Under the pieces are notes generated by a model that worked only from the letters and a program-made list of their open reading frames with translations, had not been told where the DNA came from and searched no databases. A program made the translations under genes and the position numbers. Below are positions 7,805-18,035 of a DNA stretch of 64,000 nucleotides, piece by piece; position 1 is the stretch's first letter; every line of letters starts with the position of its first letter. The DNA is from Vicinamibacterales bacterium (GTDB taxonomy: Bacteria > Acidobacteriota > Vicinamibacteria > Vicinamibacterales > UBA2999): assembly GCA_041394705.1 (NCBI GenBank), contig JAWKHS010000026.1, positions 1 to 64,000 on the forward strand, read 5' to 3'.

Positions 7805-8662
7805 GTGTCGACAACAGCCGTGCTCTTCGCCCTCGCGGCCGCCGCGTCCGGCCGTCTGATCACACCCGCCGAGCTCGCCTCGCGGCTGCAGGAGCCGGGC
7901 ATCGTCGTGCTCCACGTGGAGGACCGGAACGGCGACTTCGCGGCCGGCCACGTGCCCGGAGCCCGCGCCGTCCGCTACACCCAGTTCGCGGTCGACGGGC
8001 CCGACGGCCTCGGCTCGGAGTTGCCGCCGCTGGACGTCCTGCGTGCGGTCTTCGAAACGGCGGGCGTCTCGACGGTCTCGCAGGTGATCGTCTACGGCTC
8101 GGCCATCGGCGCCACGCGCGCGTTCTTCACGCTCGACTACCTTGGCCATCCCGACGTCCGCGTGCTGAACGGCGGGCTCGCGGCATGGAAAGCCGAAGGG
8201 CGGCCCGTCCAGGTGGGCGCGGGTACGGCGTCGACGCGCGGCTCGCTCGCGGCGCTGACCGAGCGTCCGGACGTGGTGGTCACGGCGGACTGGTTGATCG
8301 CCCGCCTCGGATCGGCGGCCATGACCCTCGTGGACGCGCGGCCCGATGCGGAATTCACGGGTGCGGACGGCGGCATGGGCGGGATGCACCCGGCCGGTCA
8401 CCTGGCCGGCGCCCGTCAGCTCGTGTGGACGGACCTCGTCTCGCGGACCGGCCAGTTCCTGGCCGACGACGTGATGCGGACCAGGCTGGCCGCCGCCGGC
8501 GCCACCGCCGGACGGCCCGTCGTGTCCTACTGCATGATCGGCATGCGCGCGTCGGTCATCTACTTCGTCGCCCGCCATCTGGGCTTCGACGCGAGGATGT
8601 ACGACGGCTCGATCGTGGACTGGGGCCGGCGCAGGCTGCCCGTCCGACCCGGCCGCCAGTGA
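7805..8662 (+). CDS. Sulfurtransferase with tandem rhodanese domains
   Basis: A protein of up to 285 residues of the thiosulfate or 3-mercaptopyruvate sulfurtransferase type. Two rhodanese modules are visible: an inactive N-terminal one (about 15-135, GHVPGARAVRYTQF) and a catalytic C-terminal one (about 150-285) with GHLAGARQLVWTDL and the active-site loop YCMIGMRAS, Cys243 being the sulfur acceptor. The start is uncertain: no ATG exists before the domain, leaving GTG at 7805, next to the inverted repeat, or GTG at 7820, after the third half-site. PadR follows after 22 nt, so the genes may be co-transcribed. Confidence 0.85.
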   Translation: MSTTAVLFALAAAASGRLITPAELASRLQEPGIVVLHVEDRNGDFAAGHVPGARAVRYTQFAVDGPDGLGSELPPLDVLRAVFETAGVSTVSQVIVYGSAIGATRAFFTLDYLGHPDVRVLNGGLAAWKAEGRPVQVGAGTASTRGSLAALTERPDVVVTADWLIARLGSAAMTLVDARPDAEFTGADGGMGGMHPAGHLAGARQLVWTDLVSRTGQFLADDVMRTRLAAAGATAGRPVVSYCMIGMRASVIYFVARHLGFDARMYDGSIVDWGRRRLPVRPGRQ

Positions 8663-8684
8663 CGGCGGTCACCGAGGTGTGAGG

Positions 8685-9020
8685 ATGCCCCCGAAGTCGC
8701 TCGATCTCCTGCAGGGCACGCTGGACCTGCTGATCCTCCGCACGCTGGCCCTGGGGCCGATGCACGGCTGGGGCATCTCGCAGCGCATCCAGCAGATCTC
8801 CGAGGACGTGCTCCGCGTGAACCAGGGGTCGCTCTACCCGGCGCTGCAGCGCCTCGAGACGGCCGGCTGGATCGACGCCGAATGGGGCGCGTCGGAGGCG
8901 AATCGCCAGGCGAAGTTCTACCGGCTGACGAAGTCGGGCCAGAAGCGCCTTCGCGAGGAAGAGCAGGCCTGGCGCCGGATGACGGCCGCCGTCGCACGCA
9001 TCCTGGCCGCGGAGTCCTGA
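8685..9020 (+). CDS. PadR-family transcriptional regulator
   Basis: A 111-residue winged-helix repressor. It shows the PadR hallmarks DLLQGTLDLLILRTLALGPMHGWGI at the start, then VNQGSLYPALQRLETAGWI (wing region) and RQAKFYRLTKSGQKRL. In Acidobacteria this compact PadR type commonly sits directly before an ADOP permease gene and is thought to control it; that arrangement is seen here, with a 34-nt gap. The ATG at 8685 has GAGGTG 5 nt upstream. A GTG at 8679 is the alternative. Confidence 0.92.
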   Translation: MPPKSLDLLQGTLDLLILRTLALGPMHGWGISQRIQQISEDVLRVNQGSLYPALQRLETAGWIDAEWGASEANRQAKFYRLTKSGQKRLREEEQAWRRMTAAVARILAAES

Positions 9021-9054
9021 CGACCGGACCCGGCCTTCGAGGAAGGACACGCAC

Positions 9055-11700
<2,646 letters not shown>

Positions 11701-11738
11701 GGGCGGACGCCGCGGTGGCGACCGCGAGAGGGGACGGC

Positions 11739-11772
11739 GGCGCCGTCGGGGAGGGGGTCCACCGACGGCGCC
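11739..11772. terminator. Convergent stem-loop, possible bidirectional terminator
   Basis: GGCGCCGTCGG and CCGACGGCGCC form a perfect 11-bp stem with a 12-nt loop, in the 79-nt gap between the convergent permease (ends 11700) and receptor (ends 11780) genes. There is no U-run on either strand, so classical intrinsic termination is not assured. Confidence 0.5.
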
Positions 11773-11779
11773 ACCCGCA

Positions 11780-14704
11780 TCAGAACCTGAGGCCCATGGC
11801 CATCAGGAACGCGCGCCCGCCGGTCTGGCCGGTGCGCCACGCGGGATAGTCGGCGCTCCGCGTCGCCTGGCCGAAGCGCGGGCCTTTCACGTAGGTCGTC
11901 GGCAGCCCCAGGGCATCGAGCGGGCCGGACCAGTCGGCCGACACGGTCGTGTCGAACGTGGCCAGCGTCTGGTTGTTCAGCACGTCCAGGAGCTCGAGCT
12001 TCACGTAGGGCCGCAGCGAGCGGAAGACGGGCACGTTGTAGCCCACGTTCAGGTCGACGACGCCGTATCCGTTGAAGGCGCCGGTGCCGCGGTCCCCGAA
12101 GTAGATCGTCTGGACGCCGCCGCCCGGCAGGCCCGCGTAGCCCGCCGCCGCGGCGTTGGCCGTCTGCAGCGCGCTCAGGGGCTCGCCGTTCGCGCGAAGG
12201 CTGTAGGTCAGTCCCGAGTTGTAGCGGTAGAGCGCGGTCACGTCCAGCGAGCCCGCGCGGCCCAGGTCGGCGAGGTAGGTCGTCCACACCCGCACCTTGT
12301 GGCGCTGGAAGTCGTCGAGCCGGCCCACCGGGTAGTGTCGCTCGGCGTTGAACGCCTCGGGGTAGTCGCCGAACGGCGACGTGGCGCCCGGCCGATTCGC
12401 GGCCTCGCCCTCGAAGTTGCCGTTGTTCCGGAGCTGGAGCGTCCAGTGACCGGACAGCGACCAGGCATTCGTGAGCCGGTAGCGGTTCTGCAGCACGAGC
12501 GCGTCGTACTCGCGGTAGAGCGCGTCGCCGACGTTGCGGTACTGGATGTTGTCGTAGGTGCCCACCTCCACGCCGTCCCTGACGATCGTGGTGGCGCCCA
12601 GCGCACTCGTGATGAAGTCCTCGATCACGTTCGAGGTGCGCCGATGGACGTATGTGGCCTTCACGTAGCCCCGCGCGCCGAGTTCGCCGCCGAAGGACGC
12701 CGTCATCTCGGTGTTCCTCGCCGACGACAGCCCGTCTTCGAACGACACGTTCGCCGTCGGGAAGCTGCCGAAGACCGGGACCGTGTAGTTGGCCGGGTCG
12801 AGCCCGGGGGCGAAGTCGAGCCCCTGGCCCGTCGCGCCCGTGTAGACGGAGATGAGCAGGCTGGGATTGCCCACGTCGGAGTTCGCCGTGAACTGCGCCT
12901 CGCTGTAGCGCCCGGCGTAGCGGCCGTAGGTGGCCTGGGCCACCCAGGCGCCGTCACCGCGGAGATCGTAGGCGGCCGCCAGCCGGGGGAGCCACGCGTC
13001 AGTGTTCGCGCTCACCACGCCCCCGGTGGAGTCGTTGCGCACGCGCTCGTGCCGCAGACCGAGGTCGAAGGACAGGTGCCGCGTCGCGGCCCACCGGTCC
13101 TGGGCGTAGAGGGACGTGGTGTTGATGTCCATCGTGGCGCCGCGCGTCGGCAGCCAGGTGTAGAGCATCGAGCGGCCCGTGACGAACTGGGGCGTCAACG
13201 TGCCGTCGGCATTGAACACCGGCCGGCCCGCGGCGTCGGCCACGTAGTTCGAGTAGAAGACGTAGCCCGTCGCCGACTGCGAATTGCCGCCGCGATAGGA
13301 CGTCGTGAAGCGCTCCACGCCCGCCTTCAGGTCGTGGCTGCCGAAGCGGCGGTCCGAGACGAAGTAGGACACGCTGCCGGCCAGCTGCCGGTTGTCGCGG
13401 TCCTCCGGGTCGTTCGCGTCGAGGTACGGCGCGTTGTAGAGGCGGCCCGACGGGAGCCCGCCGCCGCCTCGGGTGCGGAACGGGGAGTCGATGACGGCCG
13501 TGCTGGTACCGCCGTTCCCACGGAAGCCCCAGCGCTTCTGGGAATACTGCGCCGTGGCGAAGAGCTGCGGCGACAGCACGCCCTGCCAGCTCGCCACCGC
13601 CAGCGACTGCGGCGTCTTGCGGGTCACGAGGACGCGCGGGTCGACGGCGGCCGACACGATGCCGCGCACGCCGCTCTGCGTGAGCTCCGTGTCGAGGTAG
13701 CTGGCCTGGACGGTGTGGCGGCTCCGCCAGGTGTTGGTGACCTTGACGTCCAGGCGCGTCTCCTCGGTGCCGGTCTCGCCCGCGATGCCCGAATCCACGA
13801 ACGTGAAGGGGGTGGACGAGTTCTCCGTCCGGCCCGCCGCGAAGAACCACAGGCGGTCGCGAAGGACGGGACCGCCCAGCGTCGCTTCCGACATCAGCTG
13901 CAGGACGTCGCGCCGGGGCGTGGTCTCGAAAGGCGTCTCGGCGACCCAGGCCGGGTTCGAGAGGTTCGCGCGGTAGCTGCCGGAGAAGCGGTTGCCTCCG
14001 CGCTTGGTCACCATGTTGATGACGCCGCCGGAGAAGCGGCCGTACTCCGCGGAGATGCCCGACGTGAGCACCTGGGTCTCCTCGACCGCGTCTTCCACGT
14101 AGAGGTTGTTCGCGGTGCCGAAGATGTTGTCGTTCACGTCCACGCCGTCCACGAGGAAGGCGTTGTCGAAGCCGAAGCCGCCCGAGATCGTGACCTGGTT
14201 CGCGCTGGGCGTGTTGTCGGTGAGGCCCGGCGACAGCTCGGCGATGTTCTGCGGCGTTCGGCCGATCGGCAGGCTGTCGACGTCGCGCTTTCGGAGGTTC
14301 GCGCCGACGACCGGGTTGGCGACGACCGGCGAGGCCGTGGCGGCGACGGTCACCGTCTCCGAGATGCCGGCGATCGACATCGTGGCGTCCAGCACCGTCG
14401 TGCGTCCCAGCGCGACGGACGTGCGCTCGGCCCGAGGAGCCATGCCGTCCATCTCCACGCGGGCCGTGTAGTCGCCGGGCGGCAAGCCGCGCAGGACGTA
14501 GTTGCCGTTGACGTCGGTCACCGCCGTGCGCGCACCCTGCAGCGCCGGTGACTCGACGGTGATGGTCGCCCCGGGCAGCGAGAGCCCGTCGGCGGTGGTG
14601 ACCGTGCCCGTGAGCATGCCGGACTGCAGGCCCTGGGCGCCCGCATGGCTCGCCAGCGCAGCGAGAATCGCCAGCGCGCCGAGCGTGCGTTGCGTGGTCT
14701 TCAT
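11780..14704 (-). CDS. TonB-dependent outer-membrane receptor
   Basis: A 974-residue receptor. A signal peptide (MKTTQRTLGALAILAALASH, cleavage near AGAQG) precedes a carboxypeptidase-regulatory-like domain (about 28-110, LTGTVTTADGLSLPGATITV), a plug domain (about 130-240, with VDGVDVNDNIFGTANNLYV) and a long beta-barrel ending in a C-terminal Phe (AMGLRF), as recognised by BAM. This OAR/SusC-like class imports unknown, often carbohydrate-related, substrates and takes energy from TonB; the ligand is not readable. No SusD partner is adjacent. The ATG at 14704 has AAAGGG a few nt upstream; an in-frame ATG at 14722 would spoil the signal peptide. Confidence 0.92.
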   Translation of the reverse strand: MKTTQRTLGALAILAALASHAGAQGLQSGMLTGTVTTADGLSLPGATITVESPALQGARTAVTDVNGNYVLRGLPPGDYTARVEMDGMAPRAERTSVALGRTTVLDATMSIAGISETVTVAATASPVVANPVVGANLRKRDVDSLPIGRTPQNIAELSPGLTDNTPSANQVTISGGFGFDNAFLVDGVDVNDNIFGTANNLYVEDAVEETQVLTSGISAEYGRFSGGVINMVTKRGGNRFSGSYRANLSNPAWVAETPFETTPRRDVLQLMSEATLGGPVLRDRLWFFAAGRTENSSTPFTFVDSGIAGETGTEETRLDVKVTNTWRSRHTVQASYLDTELTQSGVRGIVSAAVDPRVLVTRKTPQSLAVASWQGVLSPQLFATAQYSQKRWGFRGNGGTSTAVIDSPFRTRGGGGLPSGRLYNAPYLDANDPEDRDNRQLAGSVSYFVSDRRFGSHDLKAGVERFTTSYRGGNSQSATGYVFYSNYVADAAGRPVFNADGTLTPQFVTGRSMLYTWLPTRGATMDINTTSLYAQDRWAATRHLSFDLGLRHERVRNDSTGGVVSANTDAWLPRLAAAYDLRGDGAWVAQATYGRYAGRYSEAQFTANSDVGNPSLLISVYTGATGQGLDFAPGLDPANYTVPVFGSFPTANVSFEDGLSSARNTEMTASFGGELGARGYVKATYVHRRTSNVIEDFITSALGATTIVRDGVEVGTYDNIQYRNVGDALYREYDALVLQNRYRLTNAWSLSGHWTLQLRNNGNFEGEAANRPGATSPFGDYPEAFNAERHYPVGRLDDFQRHKVRVWTTYLADLGRAGSLDVTALYRYNSGLTYSLRANGEPLSALQTANAAAAGYAGLPGGGVQTIYFGDRGTGAFNGYGVVDLNVGYNVPVFRSLRPYVKLELLDVLNNQTLATFDTTVSADWSGPLDALGLPTTYVKGPRFGQATRSADYPAWRTGQTGGRAFLMAMGLRF

Positions 14705-14925
14705 GATCCCTTTGTCTCCCATGCTGATGTGTGAACGGACGCGCGGGGGAGTCGCACGCTGTCCGAATCCTCTGCAGACCGCGTGCCCGAACGCGCGCCG
14801 GCGACAGGGCGTGCAGCCGTGATCGCGGCCGGCCGACCGAGGATGCGAGATGGGACCGGCGGCGGCCGGAAGGGGATGAAGTCCGGGACGACCGGGCGCC
14901 GCTGCGGATCTGCGCATGGGGCCGG

Positions 14926-14942
14926 TGTCGAACAATTCGACA
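14926..14942. repeat. Inverted repeat TGTCGAA-CAA-TTCGACA
   Basis: A perfect 7-bp inverted repeat with a 3-nt centre, 222 nt upstream of the receptor start. Another ATCGACA follows at 14957-14963. The core TCGACA is the same as in the repeat before the sulfurtransferase at 7777, so one regulator might bind both, although short TCGA-rich words are common in such DNA. Confidence 0.4.
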
Positions 14943-14977
14943 GGCTGTTCAGGAAATCGACACGTGCTCGAGCTGGC

Positions 14978-14993
14978 GGGGCGCGAAAGCCCC
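14978..14993 (-). terminator. Short stem-loop after the methyltransferase gene
   Basis: On the minus strand, 11 nt past the stop at 15005, GGGGC-TTTCGC-GCCCC forms a 5-bp stem that can be extended in alternative pairings with the neighbouring GGGGCG. There is no U-run. Weak evidence. Confidence 0.3.
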
Positions 14994-15004
14994 TCGCCCC
15001 GGGG

Positions 15005-15553
15005 CTAGACCTTGAGGCCCTCGACGAACCTGAAGTTCGTGACCTCCGCCAGCACGCGCACGGGGCGGAAGCCCGCGCCTTCCAGGTCCGCCGTCGCGGC
15101 GTAACCCGCGGGACGTCCGGTGGCCTTGGCGAACGGTCCGCTCGATCCCAGGCCCTCCACGACCTCGATGCGGCCCCCGTGCGCGCGCAGTACGCGATGG
15201 GCTTCTCGGAGGATCGCCGCCCTCGACTCCGGCGCCCGGTTCGCGAAGCCGCCTCGCGTGTCGTCCACCACGACCATGTCGAACGCGTCTCCGTCGATGG
15301 CGACGCCGTCGTCCTTCGCGACCGTCAGGTCCAGCAGGAAGCCCTCACGGGCGGCGGCGCGCCGGGCCGCGACCGCCTGGTGATCGTCGAACACCACCGC
15401 CGCCATCGCGCCGCTCAAGCCCGTCTTCGCGCCGAGTCCTCCGAGGAGGAGTCCGTCGTCGCATCCCACGACCACGACCTTCTCTCCCATCTTCACGCCG
15501 GTCATGGCGACCTGCAGCGGATCGATGGCTGGCTGTCGGAAGAACTTGAACAT
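15005..15553 (-). CDS. Small SAM-dependent methyltransferase-like protein
   Basis: A 182-residue protein with a class I methyltransferase fold. Seen are the motif I-like segment KVVVVGCDDGLLLGGLG (with Cys-Asp in place of the usual Gly-x-Gly), an Asp after the second strand (VVFDDH), and DMVVVDDTRGG followed by LREAHRVLRAHGGRIEVVEG, typical of the UbiE-like order. The substrate is unknown, and loss of the canonical GxGxG leaves some doubt about SAM binding. The ATG at 15553 sits 7 nt after a TATGAT box. It is divergent from the inositol-phosphate synthase, the two starts being 94 nt apart. Confidence 0.65.
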   Translation of the reverse strand: MFKFFRQPAIDPLQVAMTGVKMGEKVVVVGCDDGLLLGGLGAKTGLSGAMAAVVFDDHQAVAARRAAAREGFLLDLTVAKDDGVAIDGDAFDMVVVDDTRGGFANRAPESRAAILREAHRVLRAHGGRIEVVEGLGSSGPFAKATGRPAGYAATADLEGAGFRPVRVLAEVTNFRFVEGLKV

Positions 15554-15560
15554 GGCCGTC

Positions 15561-15566
15561 ATCATA
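15561..15566 (-). promoter_or_regulatory. -10 box for a leaderless start
   Basis: On the minus strand TATGAT is followed by 7 nt and the methyltransferase ATG at 15553. No Shine-Dalgarno sequence is present. Confidence 0.5.
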
Positions 15567-15635
15567 GTCGCAGCGCGCACGTTCGGCGCGGGGCGGCGGC
15601 ATGCCCGCATGCCGGGTGCGGACGAGCCGCCATGC

Positions 15636-15641
15636 TATATT
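15636..15641 (+). promoter_or_regulatory. -10 box for a leaderless start
   Basis: TATATT is followed by 6 nt and the GTG start of the inositol-phosphate synthase at 15648. The nearby divergent gene has the mirror arrangement on the other strand. Confidence 0.5.
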
Positions 15642-15647
15642 TCCCCG

Positions 15648-16961
15648 GTGAAAACACCCGTACAGATCGCCCCTGCCAAGGGCAAGCTCGGCGTCCTCCT
15701 CGTGGGTCTCGGCGCCGTCAGCACCACCACCATCGCCGGCGTCCTCGCCATCCGGAAGGGCCTCGCGCAGCCGATCGGCTCGCTGACCCAGATGGGCACC
15801 ATCCGGCTGGGCAAGCGGACCGAGAACCGTTCGCCGAGGATCAACGAGTTCGTGGACCTCGCCAGCCTGAACGACATCGTCTTCGGCGGCTGGGACATCT
15901 TCGAGGAGGACACCTACGCGGCCGCGCGCACGGCCGGCGTCCTCGAGCCCTCGCTGCTCGACAAGGTCCGCCGGGAGATGGAGGCCATCCGGCCCATGTC
16001 CGCGGTGTTCGATCAGCGCTACGTCAAGCGCCTGAACGGCCCGAACGTGAAGAAGGGCAAGAGCAAGATGCACCTGGCCGAGCAGGTCATCGCCGACATC
16101 CGCGCGTTCAAGGCCAAGCACAAGTGCACGCGGCTGGTCATGGTGTGGTGCGGCAGCACGGAAGTCTTCATGAAGCAGGGGCCAGTGCACCGCTCGCTCG
16201 CCGCCTTCGAGAAGGGGCTGGCGAAGAGCGACGTCGCGATTCCCTCGTCCATGGTCTACGCCTACGCGGCGCTGAAGGAAGGCATCCCGTTCGCCAACGC
16301 CGCGCCCAATCTCACCGCGGATGTCCCGGCGATGCTGGAGCTCGCGGGCAAGACGCAGGCGCCCGTGGCCGGCAACGACATGAAGACCGGCCAGACGCTG
16401 ATCAAGACGATCATCGCGCCCGGCCTCAAGGCCCGCATGATCGGCGTCCGGGGCTGGTACTCCACGAACATCCTCGGCAATCGCGACGGCGAAGTGCTGG
16501 ACGATCCGGAGTCGTTCAAGACGAAGGAAGAGAGCAAGAAGAGCGCGCTCGACTACATCTTCCAGCCCCAGCTCTACCCCGAGCTGTACAAGGACATCTC
16601 CCACGTCGTCCGCATCAACTACTACCCGCCGCGGGGCGACAACAAGGAAGGCTGGGACAACATCGACATCTTCGGCTGGCTCGGCTACCCGATGCAGCTC
16701 AAGATCAACTTCCTCTGCCGCGACTCCATCCTGGCCGCGCCCATCGTCCTCGACTCCGCGCTGTTCCTCGACCTGGCCAAGCGCGCGGGCATGTCCGGCA
16801 TCCAGGAGTGGCTGTCCTTCTACTTCAAGGCGCCGATGCACGCCCCCGAGGTGTATCCGGAGCACGACCTGTTCATCCAGCTCATGAAGCTGAAGAACAC
16901 GCTGCGTTACCTGAAGGGCGAAGAGCTCATCACGCACCTGGGCCGGGAGTACTACGACTAG
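15648..16961 (+). CDS. ino1: Myo-inositol-1-phosphate synthase
   Basis: A 437-residue cytoplasmic NAD-dependent enzyme that converts glucose 6-phosphate to 1L-myo-inositol 1-phosphate, the first step toward inositol phospholipids and inositol-containing osmolytes. The N-terminal Rossmann segment (KLGVLLVGLGAVSTTTIAG), AGNDMKTGQT in the middle, RGWYSTNILGNRDGEVL and the C-terminal region with RDSILAAPIVLD match the family over the full length. The start is GTG at 15648, 6 nt after a TATATT box; upstream in-frame ATGs lie beyond this promoter and add non-homologous sequence. No inositol phosphatase or phospholipid synthase gene is nearby. Confidence 0.93.
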   Translation: MKTPVQIAPAKGKLGVLLVGLGAVSTTTIAGVLAIRKGLAQPIGSLTQMGTIRLGKRTENRSPRINEFVDLASLNDIVFGGWDIFEEDTYAAARTAGVLEPSLLDKVRREMEAIRPMSAVFDQRYVKRLNGPNVKKGKSKMHLAEQVIADIRAFKAKHKCTRLVMVWCGSTEVFMKQGPVHRSLAAFEKGLAKSDVAIPSSMVYAYAALKEGIPFANAAPNLTADVPAMLELAGKTQAPVAGNDMKTGQTLIKTIIAPGLKARMIGVRGWYSTNILGNRDGEVLDDPESFKTKEESKKSALDYIFQPQLYPELYKDISHVVRINYYPPRGDNKEGWDNIDIFGWLGYPMQLKINFLCRDSILAAPIVLDSALFLDLAKRAGMSGIQEWLSFYFKAPMHAPEVYPEHDLFIQLMKLKNTLRYLKGEELITHLGREYYD

Positions 16962-17051
16962 ATCCCCGCAGCGACCAGGGACCGGGCGGATCGCGCCGTC
17001 ACGCTGCGACGGCGCGACGCCGACCATCGTGGCGAAGACTGTGGAGGGGCC

Positions 17052-17978
17052 ATGGCCATTCGACCGTCAACGGCGTTCGACATGAAGCGGCGGGACCTCC
17101 TGGCCCTCCTCGCCGGTCTGCCGGCGATGTCGCTCTCCGGTCTCGCGCAGGCGGGGATGCCCACGCGGACGGTGCCGTCGACGGGCGAGCGCCTTCCGGT
17201 AATCGGCCTTGGATCGAGCAAGGTCGTCGAGGCGATAGCGAAGAACGGCGAGGGTCCCGTCCGCGAGGTGCTGCGGGCGCTCGTCGCCGGCGGCGGGAAG
17301 GTGGTGGACACCTGGCCGAGGAACCCCGCGAACGACGGCCGGTTCGGCGCCGTCCTCGATGAGCCGGACCTTCGCGACCGCCTGTTCGTCACGACGAAGA
17401 TCGACCGCGTTGGCCGCGAGGCCGGTGTCGCGCAGTTCCGCGAGTCGCTCCGGTCCTACCGGCGCAAGACGATCGACCTCGTGCAGATCTTCAGCCTGAC
17501 GGACCTCGACACGCACTGGCCGAGCCTGAAGGCCTGGAAGGAGGCGGGGCAGGCGCGCTACATCGGCGTGACGGTGGCCGAGCCGCGGCTGCACGGGGCG
17601 CTCGAGCAGTTCCTGAAGAACGAGCGGCCGGATTTCACGCAGGTCAACTACTCGATCACCGAGCGGGCGTCCGAGGACCGGCTTCTTCCCCTGGCGGCCG
17701 ACCGCGGCGTGGCCGTGCTCGTCAACCGGCCGTTCATGAACGGCGCCTACTTCACGCGCCTCGAAGGGACCCCGCTGCCGCCATGGGCCGCCGAGGTGGG
17801 CTGCACCACCTGGGCGCAGTTCTCACTGAAGTACATCCTGTCGAATCCGGCGGTGACCGCCGTACTGACCGAGACCGGCAATCCGCACCACATGACCGAG
17901 AACGCCGCCACGGCGCTTGGCCGCCTGCCCGACGGTCGGGCGCGGGCTCGAATGCGCCAGTTCATCCAGGCGCTCTAG
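17052..17978 (+). CDS. Exported aldo/keto reductase-like protein lacking catalytic residues
   Basis: A 308-residue protein with a Tat-like leader (MKRRDLLALLAGLPAMSLSG at 11-30) and an AKR-type barrel. Family features are RLPVIGLGSSKV, the conserved Asp in VVDTWPR, the Lys in LFVTTKID, and KAWKEAGQARYIGVT. Two of the four catalytic positions are changed: the Tyr of the usual DTAxxYG is absent in DTWPRNPANDGRFG, and the His of the usual VQxH is Phe in DLVQIFSL. The protein is thus probably not a normal reductase; a binding role or altered chemistry is possible. I took ATG 17052, which has GGAGGGG close upstream; ATG 17082 is an alternative beginning exactly at the Tat motif. Confidence 0.75.
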   Translation: MAIRPSTAFDMKRRDLLALLAGLPAMSLSGLAQAGMPTRTVPSTGERLPVIGLGSSKVVEAIAKNGEGPVREVLRALVAGGGKVVDTWPRNPANDGRFGAVLDEPDLRDRLFVTTKIDRVGREAGVAQFRESLRSYRRKTIDLVQIFSLTDLDTHWPSLKAWKEAGQARYIGVTVAEPRLHGALEQFLKNERPDFTQVNYSITERASEDRLLPLAADRGVAVLVNRPFMNGAYFTRLEGTPLPPWAAEVGCTTWAQFSLKYILSNPAVTAVLTETGNPHHMTENAATALGRLPDGRARARMRQFIQAL

Positions 17979-18035
17979 GCAGGCGGGCTCGTGCGCCGGC
18001 CCGAACGGCCGCGCGGATGACCCTTCGCCGTCGGT

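Larger units (their letters stand above)
14705..15004. other. 300-bp intergenic region upstream of the receptor
   Basis: Between the receptor start and the methyltransferase stop (both minus strand). It holds an inverted repeat at 14926-14942 and a small stem-loop at 14978-14993, described separately. It should contain the receptor promoter; I could not pick a convincing -35/-10 pair. No coding frame was found. Confidence 0.5.
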
